64,000 nucleotides of DNA from Brachynemurus nebulosus. Lineage: Eukaryota > Arthropoda > Insecta > Neuroptera > Myrmeleontidae. Under the pieces are notes generated by a model, which saw only the letters and a program-made list of their open reading frames with translations, searched no databases and was not told where the DNA came from. This document shows positions 1 through 10,445 of the stretch, in pieces (positions within the stretch are counted from its first letter, which is position 1; the number at the start of each line of letters is the position of its first letter). Position numbers and translations under genes: made by a program. The DNA is taken from positions 2,356,001 through 2,420,000 of the forward strand of contig JAPWDM010000023.1 in the NCBI GenBank assembly GCA_035578155.1. The letters run 5' to 3'.

Positions 1-180
1 GTGGGAGTGCAAGTAATATGTGTAAATAATGATTGTTAATTTGTTTATTAGCTAACTCAGTGAACATAGAATGTAAATGTGATGTAACAAGGAAATAACA
101 AGTTACGTAACTTTTTTGACTTATGGATGGCATAACAATTATATAAAATTAGAGTTTTATGTTATATACCTAATTGTTAC

Positions 181-625
181 CGGTATGTTACGTAACAGGT
201 ATGGTTACGTAATGTCATTGTGACTGTAATAAAATGTCACAGTGTGACTTTTATGTTATGTCTTCGCAACCTAACAATGTTACTTTGATAAAACTTCACA
301 GAACTGACTCTTATGTTATGTTTTTGTGACGTATCAACGTTACTTTATTGAAATGTCACAATCATGACTCTTTTGTTATGTCCCGATGACCTAACAATGT
401 TACTTTGAACAAAACGTCACAACGGTACTCTTATGTTATGTTTTTGTGACGTATTAACTGCAGGAATTTTTAAATTGATAACTCTTCACGAATTGATACA
501 TTTAAAATTAATTTATTGGTAACAAAACATTTCACAAAAGTGACAAGTGAAATGTTTTATTAAAACTGATATGTCACAATAACATAACAAAAGAGTCATG
601 ATTGTGACATTTCATTAAAAAAACG
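181..625. repeat. 60-bp minisatellite with an inverted partial copy
   Basis: About four head-to-tail units with an exact 60-bp step: the motif GTTATGT recurs at 255, 315, 375 and 435. Each unit carries a TGTCAC-type stretch, ACTCTTATGTTATGT and a GTTACTTT stretch. At about 570-615 one unit reappears in inverted orientation. Units differ by scattered substitutions, so the array is not recent. It could be the subterminal repeat block of a DNA transposon whose other end was not found. No coding potential was seen. Confidence 0.8.
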
Positions 626-756
626 TTAATACGTCGTTAAAACAAAGTTAATTTTGTTATTAATTTAAAAATGAAACACTTATGAAAATTCTTGTAAAGC
701 TTTATTTACTATTTTGTGATATATATTAACATATAACGATAAGAATAAATAAGTGA

Positions 757-858
757 ATTTGGTCTAGTGGTTAAGACTATCGATAATTTAAATGATGCTT
801 CAGCTTGGATAATGGATCGAATCCTGCAACAGTTAACAAAAAAAAAGAAAAAAAAAGT
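757..858 (+). repeat. tRNA-like retrocopy or SINE head with A-rich tail
   Basis: A box-A-like stretch (TGGTCTAGTGGTTAAGAC, from 760) is followed about 50 bp later by a box-B-like stretch (GGATCGAATCC, 814-824). An A-rich tract at about 838-858 follows almost at once. The order of pol III A box, B box and A tail suits a retroposed tRNA-like RNA or very short SINE. No complete cloverleaf could be drawn, so it is not called a functional tRNA. Confidence 0.4.
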
Positions 859-2327
859 AATAATAATTTAGGTGTATCTATATGACAATAAGTTGGTAAT
901 ATGTGTATGTAATGTTAATAAGAAACAAAAAAAGGGAATTTTGAATTTGCTTTTTGCAAAAGAAGGCGTAAGGCGTATTTTTATCTATAAGGTAACATCA
1001 AAGTTATATTTTCCTGAAACGTAACAAGAACATAACAATGTTACGTTTATAAGTGGGAAATTGTGAGTTACATGTGATATGTGACTCACATTTTATGTAA
1101 CACGTGACTTTACAGAAAAATGTTCACTGGGAAGGAGGAATTATCACCTTGTAATCACAAATTCAAGGGTTCATAATTGAAATTTTGTGTACAGTTGAAC
1201 CTTTTTTTATGCGGTTATTTTTATGCGGTTTTTAAGAAAAAATGGTCATTAAGAGGCATAATGTGAATCATAATCAAGATAATGTAGGAAACTTAAACAT
1301 TAACTATAGTAACTTTCTTTGATAAAGATACGTTTTAATGGTTTTTAAGCATTTAATCAGTTCGCTGCATAAAGGTGTGGATCCACCAAAAAAAACATTT
1401 GCTTTAAATGTTTGTATAGTTGTTTGCAAATGTTTGTCATTGTTCTTAACTGTTTGCGAACATACTGTCTCCACTGAATAAACAGTTACAAACGATAATC
1501 CGTTTGCGAATGTTTGTAGCTGCTCCACGTATTTCTATAATTCTATATAAAGACATATTATGTATATCACATATAAAAAATGACTCCAAGTAAAGAACTT
1601 CTTGTTAGCACTATGTCGTTCGTAATAATCTCTAATCAAAAAAGGAAAGAGAAAACATAAATTTTGGATATCAAATTTTAAAAAGAAAAAGAAGTTCTAT
1701 ACAGTTATTAACAGACTTAAAAACAGACTTTAGGAGTGGCTTATTTCAAAATTTTTACCGTGTGTCATCGGAAGATTTAGTATTCTAAAATTCCCAAATT
1801 AGCCCAAAAATTTGTAAACAGGATATTAACTAGAGAGACTGTGTGTACCCGTTGAAGTTAGACTAACGATAATGTTTTTTTAGCTACAAGAGATTCTTAC
1901 AAAAGCCTTATGTATCTTTTTCGAATATTGAGGCAATTAATTAACAAAATAATTCCCAATAATTCCCAAAGTATGCACAGCTTCTTCTTTGGAATTTTCA
2001 CTTCTGAATGGCGAGAGTAGAGAATTCCACGCATCCTGCTTTTTATTTAATTTTATTATATTAAAATTTTTTGGTGGTTTGCCATATTTCTGGTTTTGAT
2101 TTATAAAATTTGATTAATTGCCGAAATTTTTCATTATCTCAATCCATGTTATTTTTATTCGTTTATTAATTTAAAATTACAGTAATCTTTTTTAAAACAC
2201 ACAACTATGCTGTTATATTTACAACAAAATAACATAAACAAAAAAATAATTTTACATAATATGGATGTAATATTTGCTCGTATGTATTTCATTATATCAT
2301 ATTATACTGTTTCCACTAGAAAAATAC
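859..2327. other. no gene seen; AT-rich spacer
   Basis: Non-coding AT-rich sequence. Around 1195-1235 there is a GTACAGTTGAACC start followed by T-runs and two ATGCGGTT repeats. This resembles the end of a Tc1/mariner-type MITE, but no partner end was found. The short minus-strand ORF at 1304-1528 consists mostly of GTTTGCAAA/TGTTTG repeats and is not believed to be a gene. Confidence 0.5.
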
Positions 2328-2661
2328 AATACCCCTGTCCCAGCATCCTGCATAACATAGCGAATTTCCGTTTAAAAAAATTAGTTTTTCTCGGAAACTA
2401 GTTGACATAGTTGATAGTCTAAAGACCTTTTTTATGTGATTTTTTTTCCTCTTTTCGATGGTGTAAAAAAATGTCGCAAAAATTTTTGATAAAGGGTAAA
2501 TTTTGGCAAAAAACTAATTTTTTCCACATAAATTGCCCGAAAAGCCATGCTTCCGGCATCGGACGTGTCTGGCTAACGAACTTGGCGAACGGTTTGGGAC
2601 TTCTAACATTTTCACCAAATTTCGAAAAAATAGGACATTTCGTTCGAGAGTTATCGTGCGG

Positions 2662-2711
<50 letters not shown>

Positions 2712-2835
2712 TTTAGTGAATCTAATTTTCGGTTTATAGGGACAAACAAAACAAATTTCTGCCATAGTCCCGGGCTCAAGTCGCGTCATGACAGTGGCTG
2801 TAATAGCTGAATTCCATTCTGGAAATTCGCTAAAA
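2328..2835 (+). mobile_element. family A interspersed repeat, copy 1, with internal (TA)n
   Basis: This copy is collinear with 20226-20743. It begins AATACCCCTGTC, has TAGCGAATTTCC at 2358-2369, a (TA)n tract at about 2672-2708, and ends with the inverted copy GGAAATTCGCTA (2821-2832) plus AAA. The left repeat lies about 30 bp inside the shared left end, while the right one is nearly terminal. Such asymmetric inverted repeats with a central microsatellite are described for Helentron-associated (DINE-like) non-autonomous elements. That assignment is an inference. It contains no ORF of its own. Confidence 0.7.
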
Positions 2836-3252
2836 CGCACCAAACAACGACTTTCCTTTGATGTACCGACTTTGGTCGGAACACTGACAAACATTAGCAA
2901 ACAATTGCAAACATTCGTGACGATCATCTCCATCAAAAAAATTGTGTGTTTCTGCCCTTTTTTAAAGACACTTTTTTTCAATAAATTATAATAATTATAA
3001 AAAATTAATAATAATGAATAAAAAAATCTTTTTGTATTGTTAAATAGTGGTATTAATCGTAAAGAAAATTCATCCCCATTCCCCCATCCTATCCATCCGC
3101 AAAAAAATTGCGAAAATTGACTATTTTTCGGCCGATCACACTGTGAATATTGATGAGTTATGGACAAAATTATTATAAATGATAAAATAACATTTTTGCA
3201 TAGTTTTTTTTTTTATTTTTACATTATTTTCGAAACTAAACTAAACACTATA
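2836..3252. other. no gene seen
   Basis: AT-rich sequence between family A copy 1 and the small MITE. ORFs here run through repeat sequence and have no recognisable motif. Confidence 0.5.
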
Positions 3253-3407
3253 TCGTCAGCGGAGTATTGGTTTGTTCCAAGTCCACTTTTTAAAAATTTT
3301 TTCAAGATGGTTGTTTTGTTAGTTTTGGGTGTTGCGGAAGTCAAAATCACTTTCAGAAAAGAATTTTTAAAAAATGGACTTGGTACAAACCAATACTCAG
3401 CTGACGA
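3253..3407. mobile_element. 155-bp MITE with long inverted repeats, TA target
   Basis: Two nearly identical arms of about 47 bp face each other. The left arm starts TCGTCAGC at 3253 and the right arm ends GCTGACGA at 3407. Both sides are flanked by TA (3251-3252 and 3408-3409), as expected for Tc1/mariner insertion. The spacer is short and has no ORF. It is probably mobilised in trans. Confidence 0.75.
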
Positions 3408-3410
3408 TAT

Positions 3411-4284
3411 GTGTGTGGAGTAGAGATGTGCCAAAATCGTGATCGTTAATAATTTTTTACGATCGTGCGTGAGTGGGCGTGATCGTGACATTTAATTTCT
3501 TGTCGTGAATAGATAATTCGTGAGTCACGAAAAGTTGAAGACCATGAATAAAAAATTTTTAAATATTTTATTATTTTCAATTTTAGGGAATATTAACTAA
3601 ACCAATTTGATATTTTAACTACAAAAAAGTCTTCTTTTTTATATATTGGTTTTTACAAGCACAAGTAGGTAGAAATTCAATAACCCTTACAACAAATTCC
3701 AGTTTTTTACCGAGATACTTGGAGTGTATACAAAATGATTTACAAATTAGAAATATCCAACAGTGTTTATGATGTTATTTTGATTATTTCTTCCGTTTTT
3801 AAATAATTTCTTAAATTTTTAACAAATTCTTAAAATTAGCCTGCATCTCTCACGATGTGTGGATATACGGTCTGTCAATGAGTATAATTGTAAATAACAG
3901 GGTCAGTTTTACAGTTTTGAACAATATGGTCATGAAGACATAATATAAAGAGCATATTATGGGTTACTTAAAGGAATACTATCTTTTTCAATACTTTAAC
4001 TTGTTTTATTATTATCATTATTTAAAAAAAATTTATTATCTATGTATTTATAGATACCAAAAAATATTTTGTCACAATTTTGTTAATAAACTACATATTT
4101 GGTTTGGTTGTGCGAAATTTCATGTTTATATACAAATACAATAAGAACAACAATTAAACAATAAATCATTAGATGAACAATTTTGAAAATTTTCTCACTT
4201 TCCAGAAAAAATTAAATAGTATATAACTTGCATCAGTATTAATCTGAGTAATAATGTTAGCCGTATTAACCATATTCTGATTTT
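3411..4284. other. no gene seen
   Basis: AT-rich spacer with no credible ORF, RNA gene or repeat boundary. A stretch near 3430-3540 repeats GATCGTG/CGTGAGT motifs, and similar wording recurs near 12515-12575. Confidence 0.45.
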
Positions 4285-4532
4285 ATCCTAAGTAGGGATT
4301 GTAAATTTAACGACTTTTTCATTTACCGGTAATTCGGTAAATTTTTTTAGCAAAACCGGTTTACCGGTAATTTACCGGTATTTTTTAAAACACGGAAAAT
4401 ATAAGAATAAATATTAGAAAAAAATAAAATGAAAACGTAAAATTATTTTATTAAGATAATTATATACACTATACAAAATAAGAAAAATTATGAAAAAAAA
4501 AATTGTATCTGTTTGATTTTACGACTTGGTAG

Positions 4533-5297
4533 TGTAACCACCATGGTACAGGCGCAGGTGAAAAATTAACAAATTTTCATCAAAACTTTCTAGTAAAAAT
4601 AAATTTTATTATATAACACAAAATTTTATCATAAAAACTCAAATAATGATTAGCGCTGCAGATAATAATACATATCTGTAGTGTAGATTGCCTAAACGAA
4701 CAGACTATGACTTTTGTCAAGTTTTTAACAGAAAGAACTGTTGGTGCTGTGGTCACGTTTGGACACCAGAGATGCAACAACCAATCAGGGTTAAGCATCA
4801 CTTGAATATTTCTGTCGTACCAGGTGGTGACATAAAGGAATACTTCAAAACAACACTTATTATTTCTTTCTAGTTAATGTATACAAATATTTCTATCTCT
4901 ATATAGAAACCAATAGAACTTTCTTTCGATTCTTGGAAATGAAATTAAGGAACGCTTGTTTTAAGAATAAGGATATAACTTGTTTCAAGTTAGTTGTAAG
5001 GTAATATTAAAACGAACAACATCAGAATCCTCGCCAGTGGAACAACTGCGCATTATTTTTTATACTTAAAAAAAATTTATAATTTATAAAATTATATAAA
5101 AAAATTATTTTTATACAAGTTTTCTACATTTATTCAATAAACTAATCAACTAAAAAACCAATTAAAAGTGTTTTATTTGTGAAAAAACTATTCGTCTTGG
5201 AGAAGAAAAACCGAACCCACGCTGGAAAGTTTACCATCCTCTGTGCATCGCAAAATAACACCGTAGTGAGATCTTTTCCCACGTTTGCGACGTTACA
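4533..5297 (+). repeat. 5' LTR of the Gypsy element
   Basis: 765 bp, starting TGTAACC and ending GTTACA. The copy at 11109-11873 keeps a constant offset of 6576 bp at both ends, so there is no net length change, and no substitution was seen on reading. A TATA-like run lies at about 5080-5100 and AATAAA at 5136-5141. These are plausible promoter and polyadenylation signals (inference). Confidence 0.95.
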
Positions 5298-5442
5298 TAA
5301 TTATTGACATCCCTGTCAGTGGAAATAAATTTTCCGACGAATAATCTACGTGAAAAGAGAAGAAAAGAAGTATACGAATTTTGGTGGACAACTTCTTCAA
5401 GGAATTTCATTCGAAACAACAATCATTTACTACAACATTACA
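5298..5442 (+). other. Gypsy leader; no standard primer-binding site
   Basis: The LTR is followed directly by TAATTATTGACATCCC. A usual primer-binding site starts TGG, complementary to the tRNA CCA end, within a few bases of the LTR. None is present. The first TGG, about 20 bp in, is followed by AAATAAATTTT, which does not look like a tRNA end. Priming may use an internal tRNA segment or another mechanism, or the site may be unrecognised. Confidence 0.55.
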
Positions 5443-6894
5443 ATGGACAACGAAGAAAACGCCCTCAGTGAAACAATATTTGAAGCGGAAGCATCTTCTA
5501 CGAAAACGGAAGATCAACTTCGTGAATCTATGGAGGAGATGATCAGCGTGCGGCCTTCTGGTGCAACGTCGTCTCAACAAAACTTTCAAGGTGAAATAAC
5601 CGGTATGTTTAATGCATTTTTCTTAAAATTTACTAACGAATTAAATAATTTCAAACACGAACTTAAAACAGAAGTTCATAACGGTTTGAGCGAATTAAAA
5701 AATGAATTAAAAACTGAAATAACAAATATTAAAATTTCTTTAGAAGAAAAAATTAACAATTGTTCTTTGCAATGTAAAAATACAAACTCTGAAACTATTA
5801 AACAAATTAATGATATCGAAATCATTAATAATCAAAAATTTGATGCTTATAATGAACAAACAAAAGTTATTAACCAACAAATTTCCAGTATTAAGGAACA
5901 TTTAACAAAAAACGAAACTGAAATTACAAATATTTTTGAGAAATATGATATTATATTAAAATCTATTGATATTTTAGAAAAGAAAATCAATACTTTTGAA
6001 TCTATTAACATTAATGATATTAATAATACTGTTTTGCCAAATAATAATCTATCTAATATTAGTTTTTTCAATAATAATACTCATAATCTTTTTAATATTC
6101 CTGAATTTAATGGAAATATAAATTATTTGCATCCTCTTGATTTTATAAATTCATTAGAATATTATTTTAAAGAAACAAATTTTTCTGAAAATGATAAAAT
6201 TTTATATACAAAATCTAAATTAACTGATACTATTAAAAATACTTTAATATTATTTGAAGATTCTATTTTAACATTTGAACAATTAAAAAATTGGATTTTA
6301 GATACATATTGGAATAGTAAAATTCAAAATCAAATACTGATAGAATTTTATTCTAATCAGGGTAAATCTGTTGTTATTAAACAAAAATATGTACAACACT
6401 TATTTTATTGGTATAAAAGAATCAAACATCTAAGTGACAAAATACCTGAAAAAACATTTATTGAAATTTTTATAGAACATTTTGATTTTGAAACGCGTAG
6501 AATTTTAAAAAATTGTTTAACTATTAAACAACTTTATGATGAATTAAAGGAATTCGATAATCATTACAGTAAAACTCCTTATCGTAACGTTCCTATTAAT
6601 CCAAATGCTTCAAATTATAACCGTCCAAATAGTCCTATTTCTAAAAATAATCCTACAACTTCAGAAAATAATGGTTGGGGTAATGTAACTAGTAATAATC
6701 AATATTTAGATAGAAATAAAAGTTGGAAAACTGATAAATTTAAAAAATCTAAAGTAACTTTTTCAAATGAGGAACCGTGTTCGTCTACACATAGTGTTAG
6801 CACGAATAACGGGGATCACGCCACTGGTACTACCAGTGCGATTGGTCCAATAAATCCAAAATTCCCTGAATTTTCTTATGATTGGGAAAACTAA
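5443..6894 (+). CDS. gag: Gypsy Gag polyprotein, without zinc knuckle
   Basis: 483 residues from the first ATG in frame (5443). The frame is open further upstream but without an ATG. The N-terminal 50 residues are acidic. Residues about 55-190 are rich in charged and leucine/isoleucine repeats and look coiled-coil. Residues about 214-370 resemble a retrotransposon gag core, with an IPEFNGN start and a LEYYF stretch. The C-terminal ~110 residues are asparagine- and serine-rich and basic. No CCHC zinc knuckle is present, so RNA binding probably relies on the basic tail. Gag would form the virus-like particle in the cytoplasm. Its stop (6892-6894) overlaps pol. Function is inferred from position and the gag-like core. 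Confidence 0.85.
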   Translation: MDNEENALSETIFEAEASSTKTEDQLRESMEEMISVRPSGATSSQQNFQGEITGMFNAFFLKFTNELNNFKHELKTEVHNGLSELKNELKTEITNIKISLEEKINNCSLQCKNTNSETIKQINDIEIINNQKFDAYNEQTKVINQQISSIKEHLTKNETEITNIFEKYDIILKSIDILEKKINTFESININDINNTVLPNNNLSNISFFNNNTHNLFNIPEFNGNINYLHPLDFINSLEYYFKETNFSENDKILYTKSKLTDTIKNTLILFEDSILTFEQLKNWILDTYWNSKIQNQILIEFYSNQGKSVVIKQKYVQHLFYWYKRIKHLSDKIPEKTFIEIFIEHFDFETRRILKNCLTIKQLYDELKEFDNHYSKTPYRNVPINPNASNYNRPNSPISKNNPTTSENNGWGNVTSNNQYLDRNKSWKTDKFKKSKVTFSNEEPCSSTHSVSTNNGDHATGTTSAIGPINPKFPEFSYDWEN

Positions 6895-9800
6895 ATAGAA
6901 CATCTATAAGGAAATCAACCTTAATAGATGACAATTTTCAAATTAATGAAAAGAATATTAGTAAAAATGTTAAGAATGACAATCTTTTTGTTAATAATAA
7001 AATTAATTTATTAAATAGTAATGTTAACAATTTCAATTCTGAGAATTGTTACAATATTAGGGGTACATTCCTTTGTAGTATTTTTTCAAACGATCATTTT
7101 GGTGATCTAACGGAAGAGAATAATCAAAATCGTTTTTCAAATACAAAAATCTCTAACGATATTTTGCCAATTATTAAAGTAAACTTTTTTGACACTTTTA
7201 TCAATATTTTAATAGACACTGGAAGCGTTATTACGGTTCTAAATGATAAAACATTTGATAAATTAAATCAAATTCATATTAAAAATACAAATAAACCATT
7301 GCCCGTAATACCTACAATAAAATGTCAGGTAGTTACTGCGACAAACAAAAAATCTAAAACTATTGATAAACAAACTTTTATTGAATTTAGTTACAATAAT
7401 ATTATAATACCCTTAAATTTTCTTATCGTACCAGATTTAGCTGTCGAAGCGATTCTCGGTATGGAATATTTACAAAAATATTACGCTAGTATAAATATTT
7501 TCAATAAGTCGTTGTTACTTAAAATTGATAGTAAAATACATGAAATTAAATTCATTTCACAAATCTCATCTAATGATATTAAATCCAGTAATATGTTAAT
7601 TTCAAACATTAAAAGTATTGTTTACAAAGAACAAAATCTTAATACGGAAGAATTTTATAAAATTAATAATCTTTCATTTAAACCCTTTGACGACAATGAA
7701 TATATTACACCCTTTGACGACGTTATAAATTCAATTTCTAATTTAACTCATTTATCTAAAATCGAACAAAATAAAATCTTATCGATGCTTAATAAATTTA
7801 AAAACATTTTTTCTACCAAACCAGGGTTAGTAAAAAACTTTTATTGTAAATTCAAAATTCGAGAACATAAAGAATTTTCGTCAAAATGCTATCCTATACC
7901 TTATTCGCGTTTGCCCGCAGTTCAAAAGGAAATAGATAAACTTTTATCATGGAAAATTATAGAAAGGTCATATACTTCTTATATAAGTCCTTTGCATACA
8001 GTAATTAAGCCAAATGGGCAAATCCGAATTGTTTTAGATAGTAGGAATATCAATCAAATAGTAATACCGGACCGAGAAACGCCAGTTTCTATTGAATATA
8101 TCCTAGGAAAATTTCAGAAAAAACAATTTTTCACTTCTATTGACTTAATTTCGGGTTATTGGCAAATCCAATTACACCCAGATAGTAAAAAATACACAGG
8201 ATTTTTATTTAACGGCAAATGTTATCAGTTTACCCGTTTAGCCTTCGGGATAAATTTGTCCGTTGGTATATTTCAAAAATGTATTGATCAAATTTTGGGA
8301 AGTGACATAAACGATTTTTGTCATGTCTTTGTCGATGACATAGTCATTGGCTCTGACGATTTTGAATCTCACCTTAAACATGTTGAGATAGTATTAAATA
8401 AACTTTTTAATGCTGGTGTAACCATCAATTTTTCTAAATGTAACTTTTTCAAAACAGAAATTAAATTTTTGGGTCATAAAATTTCTGAAAATGGTATTAG
8501 TTTATGTGAGGATAAGGTTCAAGCTATTTTAAAATTGCAACCTCCCACTAATATTAAATCTTTACAATCAATTTTAGGTATTATGAATTTTTATCGTAGA
8601 TTTTTTCCTAATTTTAGTGAATTAACTTCTAAATTTTCGCATTTATTAAAAGCAAACTCAATTTGGAATTGGGGAAGTGAAGAACAAAAAACGTTTAATA
8701 CTTTAAAATCATTATTTGCAAAGTCAGTTATGCTTAAATTTCCAGATTTTAACAAAATTTTCTATTTAGATGTAGATGCTTCTGACAAAGCTTTAAGTGG
8801 TTGTCTATATCAAATCAATGATGATAATACGTATAATCCAATCTCGTTTGTTTCACGCGCTTTAACAACTTCTGAATTGAACTATACTATTTCCGAAAGA
8901 GAATTATTAAGTCTAGTTTTTACTTTCAACAAACTTCGACATTACATTTTAGGTCACAAAGTAATAGTTCGTAGTGATCACAAATCATTATCATTTTTAC
9001 ATGAAGCAAAAATAACAAATAATAGAATTTTACGTTGGTTCTTAGCTTTAAGTGAATTCAATTTCACTATTGAATATATTCCTGGAAAACAAAATTTTAT
9101 AGCAGATTTTTTCTCTCGAAATCCATATACCTTAAATAATATATCAAATCAAACGAACTTAATGATAAATTCTTTATCTATAAATAATAATTTTTCTACA
9201 AACATTTCAGTTAAATGTAATATTTTAAAACTTGATTTTCAAAATAAATTTCTTGAAAAATTTGCTAATAACATTCGCAGGTACCAACATGTTGACCCTT
9301 TTTGTAAAAACATAATTAACAATATTCAAGAATATCAAAACCGGTTTATGGTACATAATGGTATACTTTTTCATAGAAATACCAACTTCCCTTACAATTA
9401 TCAAATTTATCTACCTGAAAATAAAATAAATGAAATAATACAATTTTTCCATAAATATTTAGGTCATTTTTCGTCTCGTAAAATCACTGAATATTTAAAA
9501 CAATATTTTTTCATTAAAAATATTTATCGTCGTGTTGAGTCAAATTTACGAAGTTGTAATATATGCCAAAAATGTAAGGTTCCAAATTATTTTACACAAG
9601 GTCCTTTACAAAATATTATATCAGAATATCCTCTTAAGGACTGTTTTGTGGATCTATATGGTCCTTTACCTAAAGGAAAATTTGGATTTAACATGATTTT
9701 TATAATTAAGGATAACTATTCAAAATTTGTAAAACTATATCCATTAAAGGGTGCAACTGCTCAACAATGTGTTGACAGAGTTGTTAAGCATTTTATACCC

Positions 9801-10445
9801 AATATAGGTAAAATGCAAAATATTTATAGCGATAATGCAAGTCAATTTGTATCTCCAATTTGGCAAGATACTCTTAAAAATGCTGGAATTAACGTTTATA
9901 CAATTAGCGTTTACAATCCGCGAGCAAATCCGGAAGAACGTGTAAACCGTGAATTAAATAGATTATTTAGAACATATTGTCATAAAAAACATAGTTCGTG
10001 GACAGATTATTTAACTTTTATCGAAAATTGTTTAAATTTCACACCTCATGATACTACTCAATTTATACCTTATGAATTACTTTTTGGAAATAAACCTCCT
10101 AACCCTATAACACGCCTTATTTCTTTTCCTCAAAATGATCAATCTAATTTGCAACAAATTCGGCAGTTAGCATTGAATAATACTATTGAAAAAGGTAATA
10201 AAAGAAAATTACGTCATAATTTACATTACACAAAAACTTATCATATAGGTGATAAGGTTTTGCTTAAAACTCATACACGTTCCTCAGCTAGGAACAAAAT
10301 TGTTAAAAAATTTAATTTACTCTATTGTGGACCCTTTTTAGTAGGTGGAATAAAAAATATAAATGCATACATTCTTTATTACCCAGATTCAAATATAATA
10401 AAAGGTGTGTATAATGCGATACATCTTAAACCTTTTAAAGAATAA
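6882..10445 (+). CDS. pol: Gypsy Pol: protease, RT, RNase H, integrase
   Basis: Open frame of 1187 codons in the -1 frame relative to gag, overlapping it by 13 nt. There is no ATG at its start, so translation probably follows frameshifting. Residues numbered from 6882: aspartic protease with DTG at 112-114 and ILG at 191-193; reverse transcriptase with catalytic Asp421 and FVDD at 483-486 (Phe in place of the usual Tyr); RNase H with Asp630/632, Glu672 or 674 and Asp699; integrase with HHCC zinc ligands His857, His862, Cys892, Cys895 and D924-D984-E1019 (34 residues between the last two); a GPY/F-like module with GPF at 1150-1152. No chromodomain follows. All catalytic residues are present and no stop interrupts the frame. 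Confidence 0.93.
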   Translation: MGKLNRTSIRKSTLIDDNFQINEKNISKNVKNDNLFVNNKINLLNSNVNNFNSENCYNIRGTFLCSIFSNDHFGDLTEENNQNRFSNTKISNDILPIIKVNFFDTFINILIDTGSVITVLNDKTFDKLNQIHIKNTNKPLPVIPTIKCQVVTATNKKSKTIDKQTFIEFSYNNIIIPLNFLIVPDLAVEAILGMEYLQKYYASINIFNKSLLLKIDSKIHEIKFISQISSNDIKSSNMLISNIKSIVYKEQNLNTEEFYKINNLSFKPFDDNEYITPFDDVINSISNLTHLSKIEQNKILSMLNKFKNIFSTKPGLVKNFYCKFKIREHKEFSSKCYPIPYSRLPAVQKEIDKLLSWKIIERSYTSYISPLHTVIKPNGQIRIVLDSRNINQIVIPDRETPVSIEYILGKFQKKQFFTSIDLISGYWQIQLHPDSKKYTGFLFNGKCYQFTRLAFGINLSVGIFQKCIDQILGSDINDFCHVFVDDIVIGSDDFESHLKHVEIVLNKLFNAGVTINFSKCNFFKTEIKFLGHKISENGISLCEDKVQAILKLQPPTNIKSLQSILGIMNFYRRFFPNFSELTSKFSHLLKANSIWNWGSEEQKTFNTLKSLFAKSVMLKFPDFNKIFYLDVDASDKALSGCLYQINDDNTYNPISFVSRALTTSELNYTISERELLSLVFTFNKLRHYILGHKVIVRSDHKSLSFLHEAKITNNRILRWFLALSEFNFTIEYIPGKQNFIADFFSRNPYTLNNISNQTNLMINSLSINNNFSTNISVKCNILKLDFQNKFLEKFANNIRRYQHVDPFCKNIINNIQEYQNRFMVHNGILFHRNTNFPYNYQIYLPENKINEIIQFFHKYLGHFSSRKITEYLKQYFFIKNIYRRVESNLRSCNICQKCKVPNYFTQGPLQNIISEYPLKDCFVDLYGPLPKGKFGFNMIFIIKDNYSKFVKLYPLKGATAQQCVDRVVKHFIPNIGKMQNIYSDNASQFVSPIWQDTLKNAGINVYTISVYNPRANPEERVNRELNRLFRTYCHKKHSSWTDYLTFIENCLNFTPHDTTQFIPYELLFGNKPPNPITRLISFPQNDQSNLQQIRQLALNNTIEKGNKRKLRHNLHYTKTYHIGDKVLLKTHTRSSARNKIVKKFNLLYCGPFLVGGIKNINAYILYYPDSNIIKGVYNAIHLKPFKE
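6885..6894 (+). promoter_or_regulatory. candidate -1 frameshift site at the gag-pol junction
   Basis: The heptamer G GAA AAC (gag-frame spacing) occupies 6885-6891 and is followed at once by the gag stop TAA. Slipping back one base here enters the open pol frame. The A-site codon AAC is classic for -1 slippage; the P-site re-pairing is weaker than in the ideal heptamer. No downstream hairpin or pseudoknot was modelled. Confidence 0.5.

Noticed and set aside
1304..1528. 74-codon minus-strand ORF
   Set aside because: Made of TTTGCAAA/TGTTTG repeats, with no domain and no context.
2471..2716. ORFs on both strands in family A copy 1
   Set aside because: They run through the (TA)n tract (Tyr-Ile repeats) and recur only because the repeat recurs; shadows of non-coding DNA.
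4580..4873. ORFs within the LTR (also at 11156-11449)
   Set aside because: Present only because the LTR is duplicated, with no known domain; the plus-strand one lacks an ATG start.
5350..5442. Upstream extension of gag
   Set aside because: The frame is open but starts at GTG; eukaryotic initiation favours the ATG at 5443.
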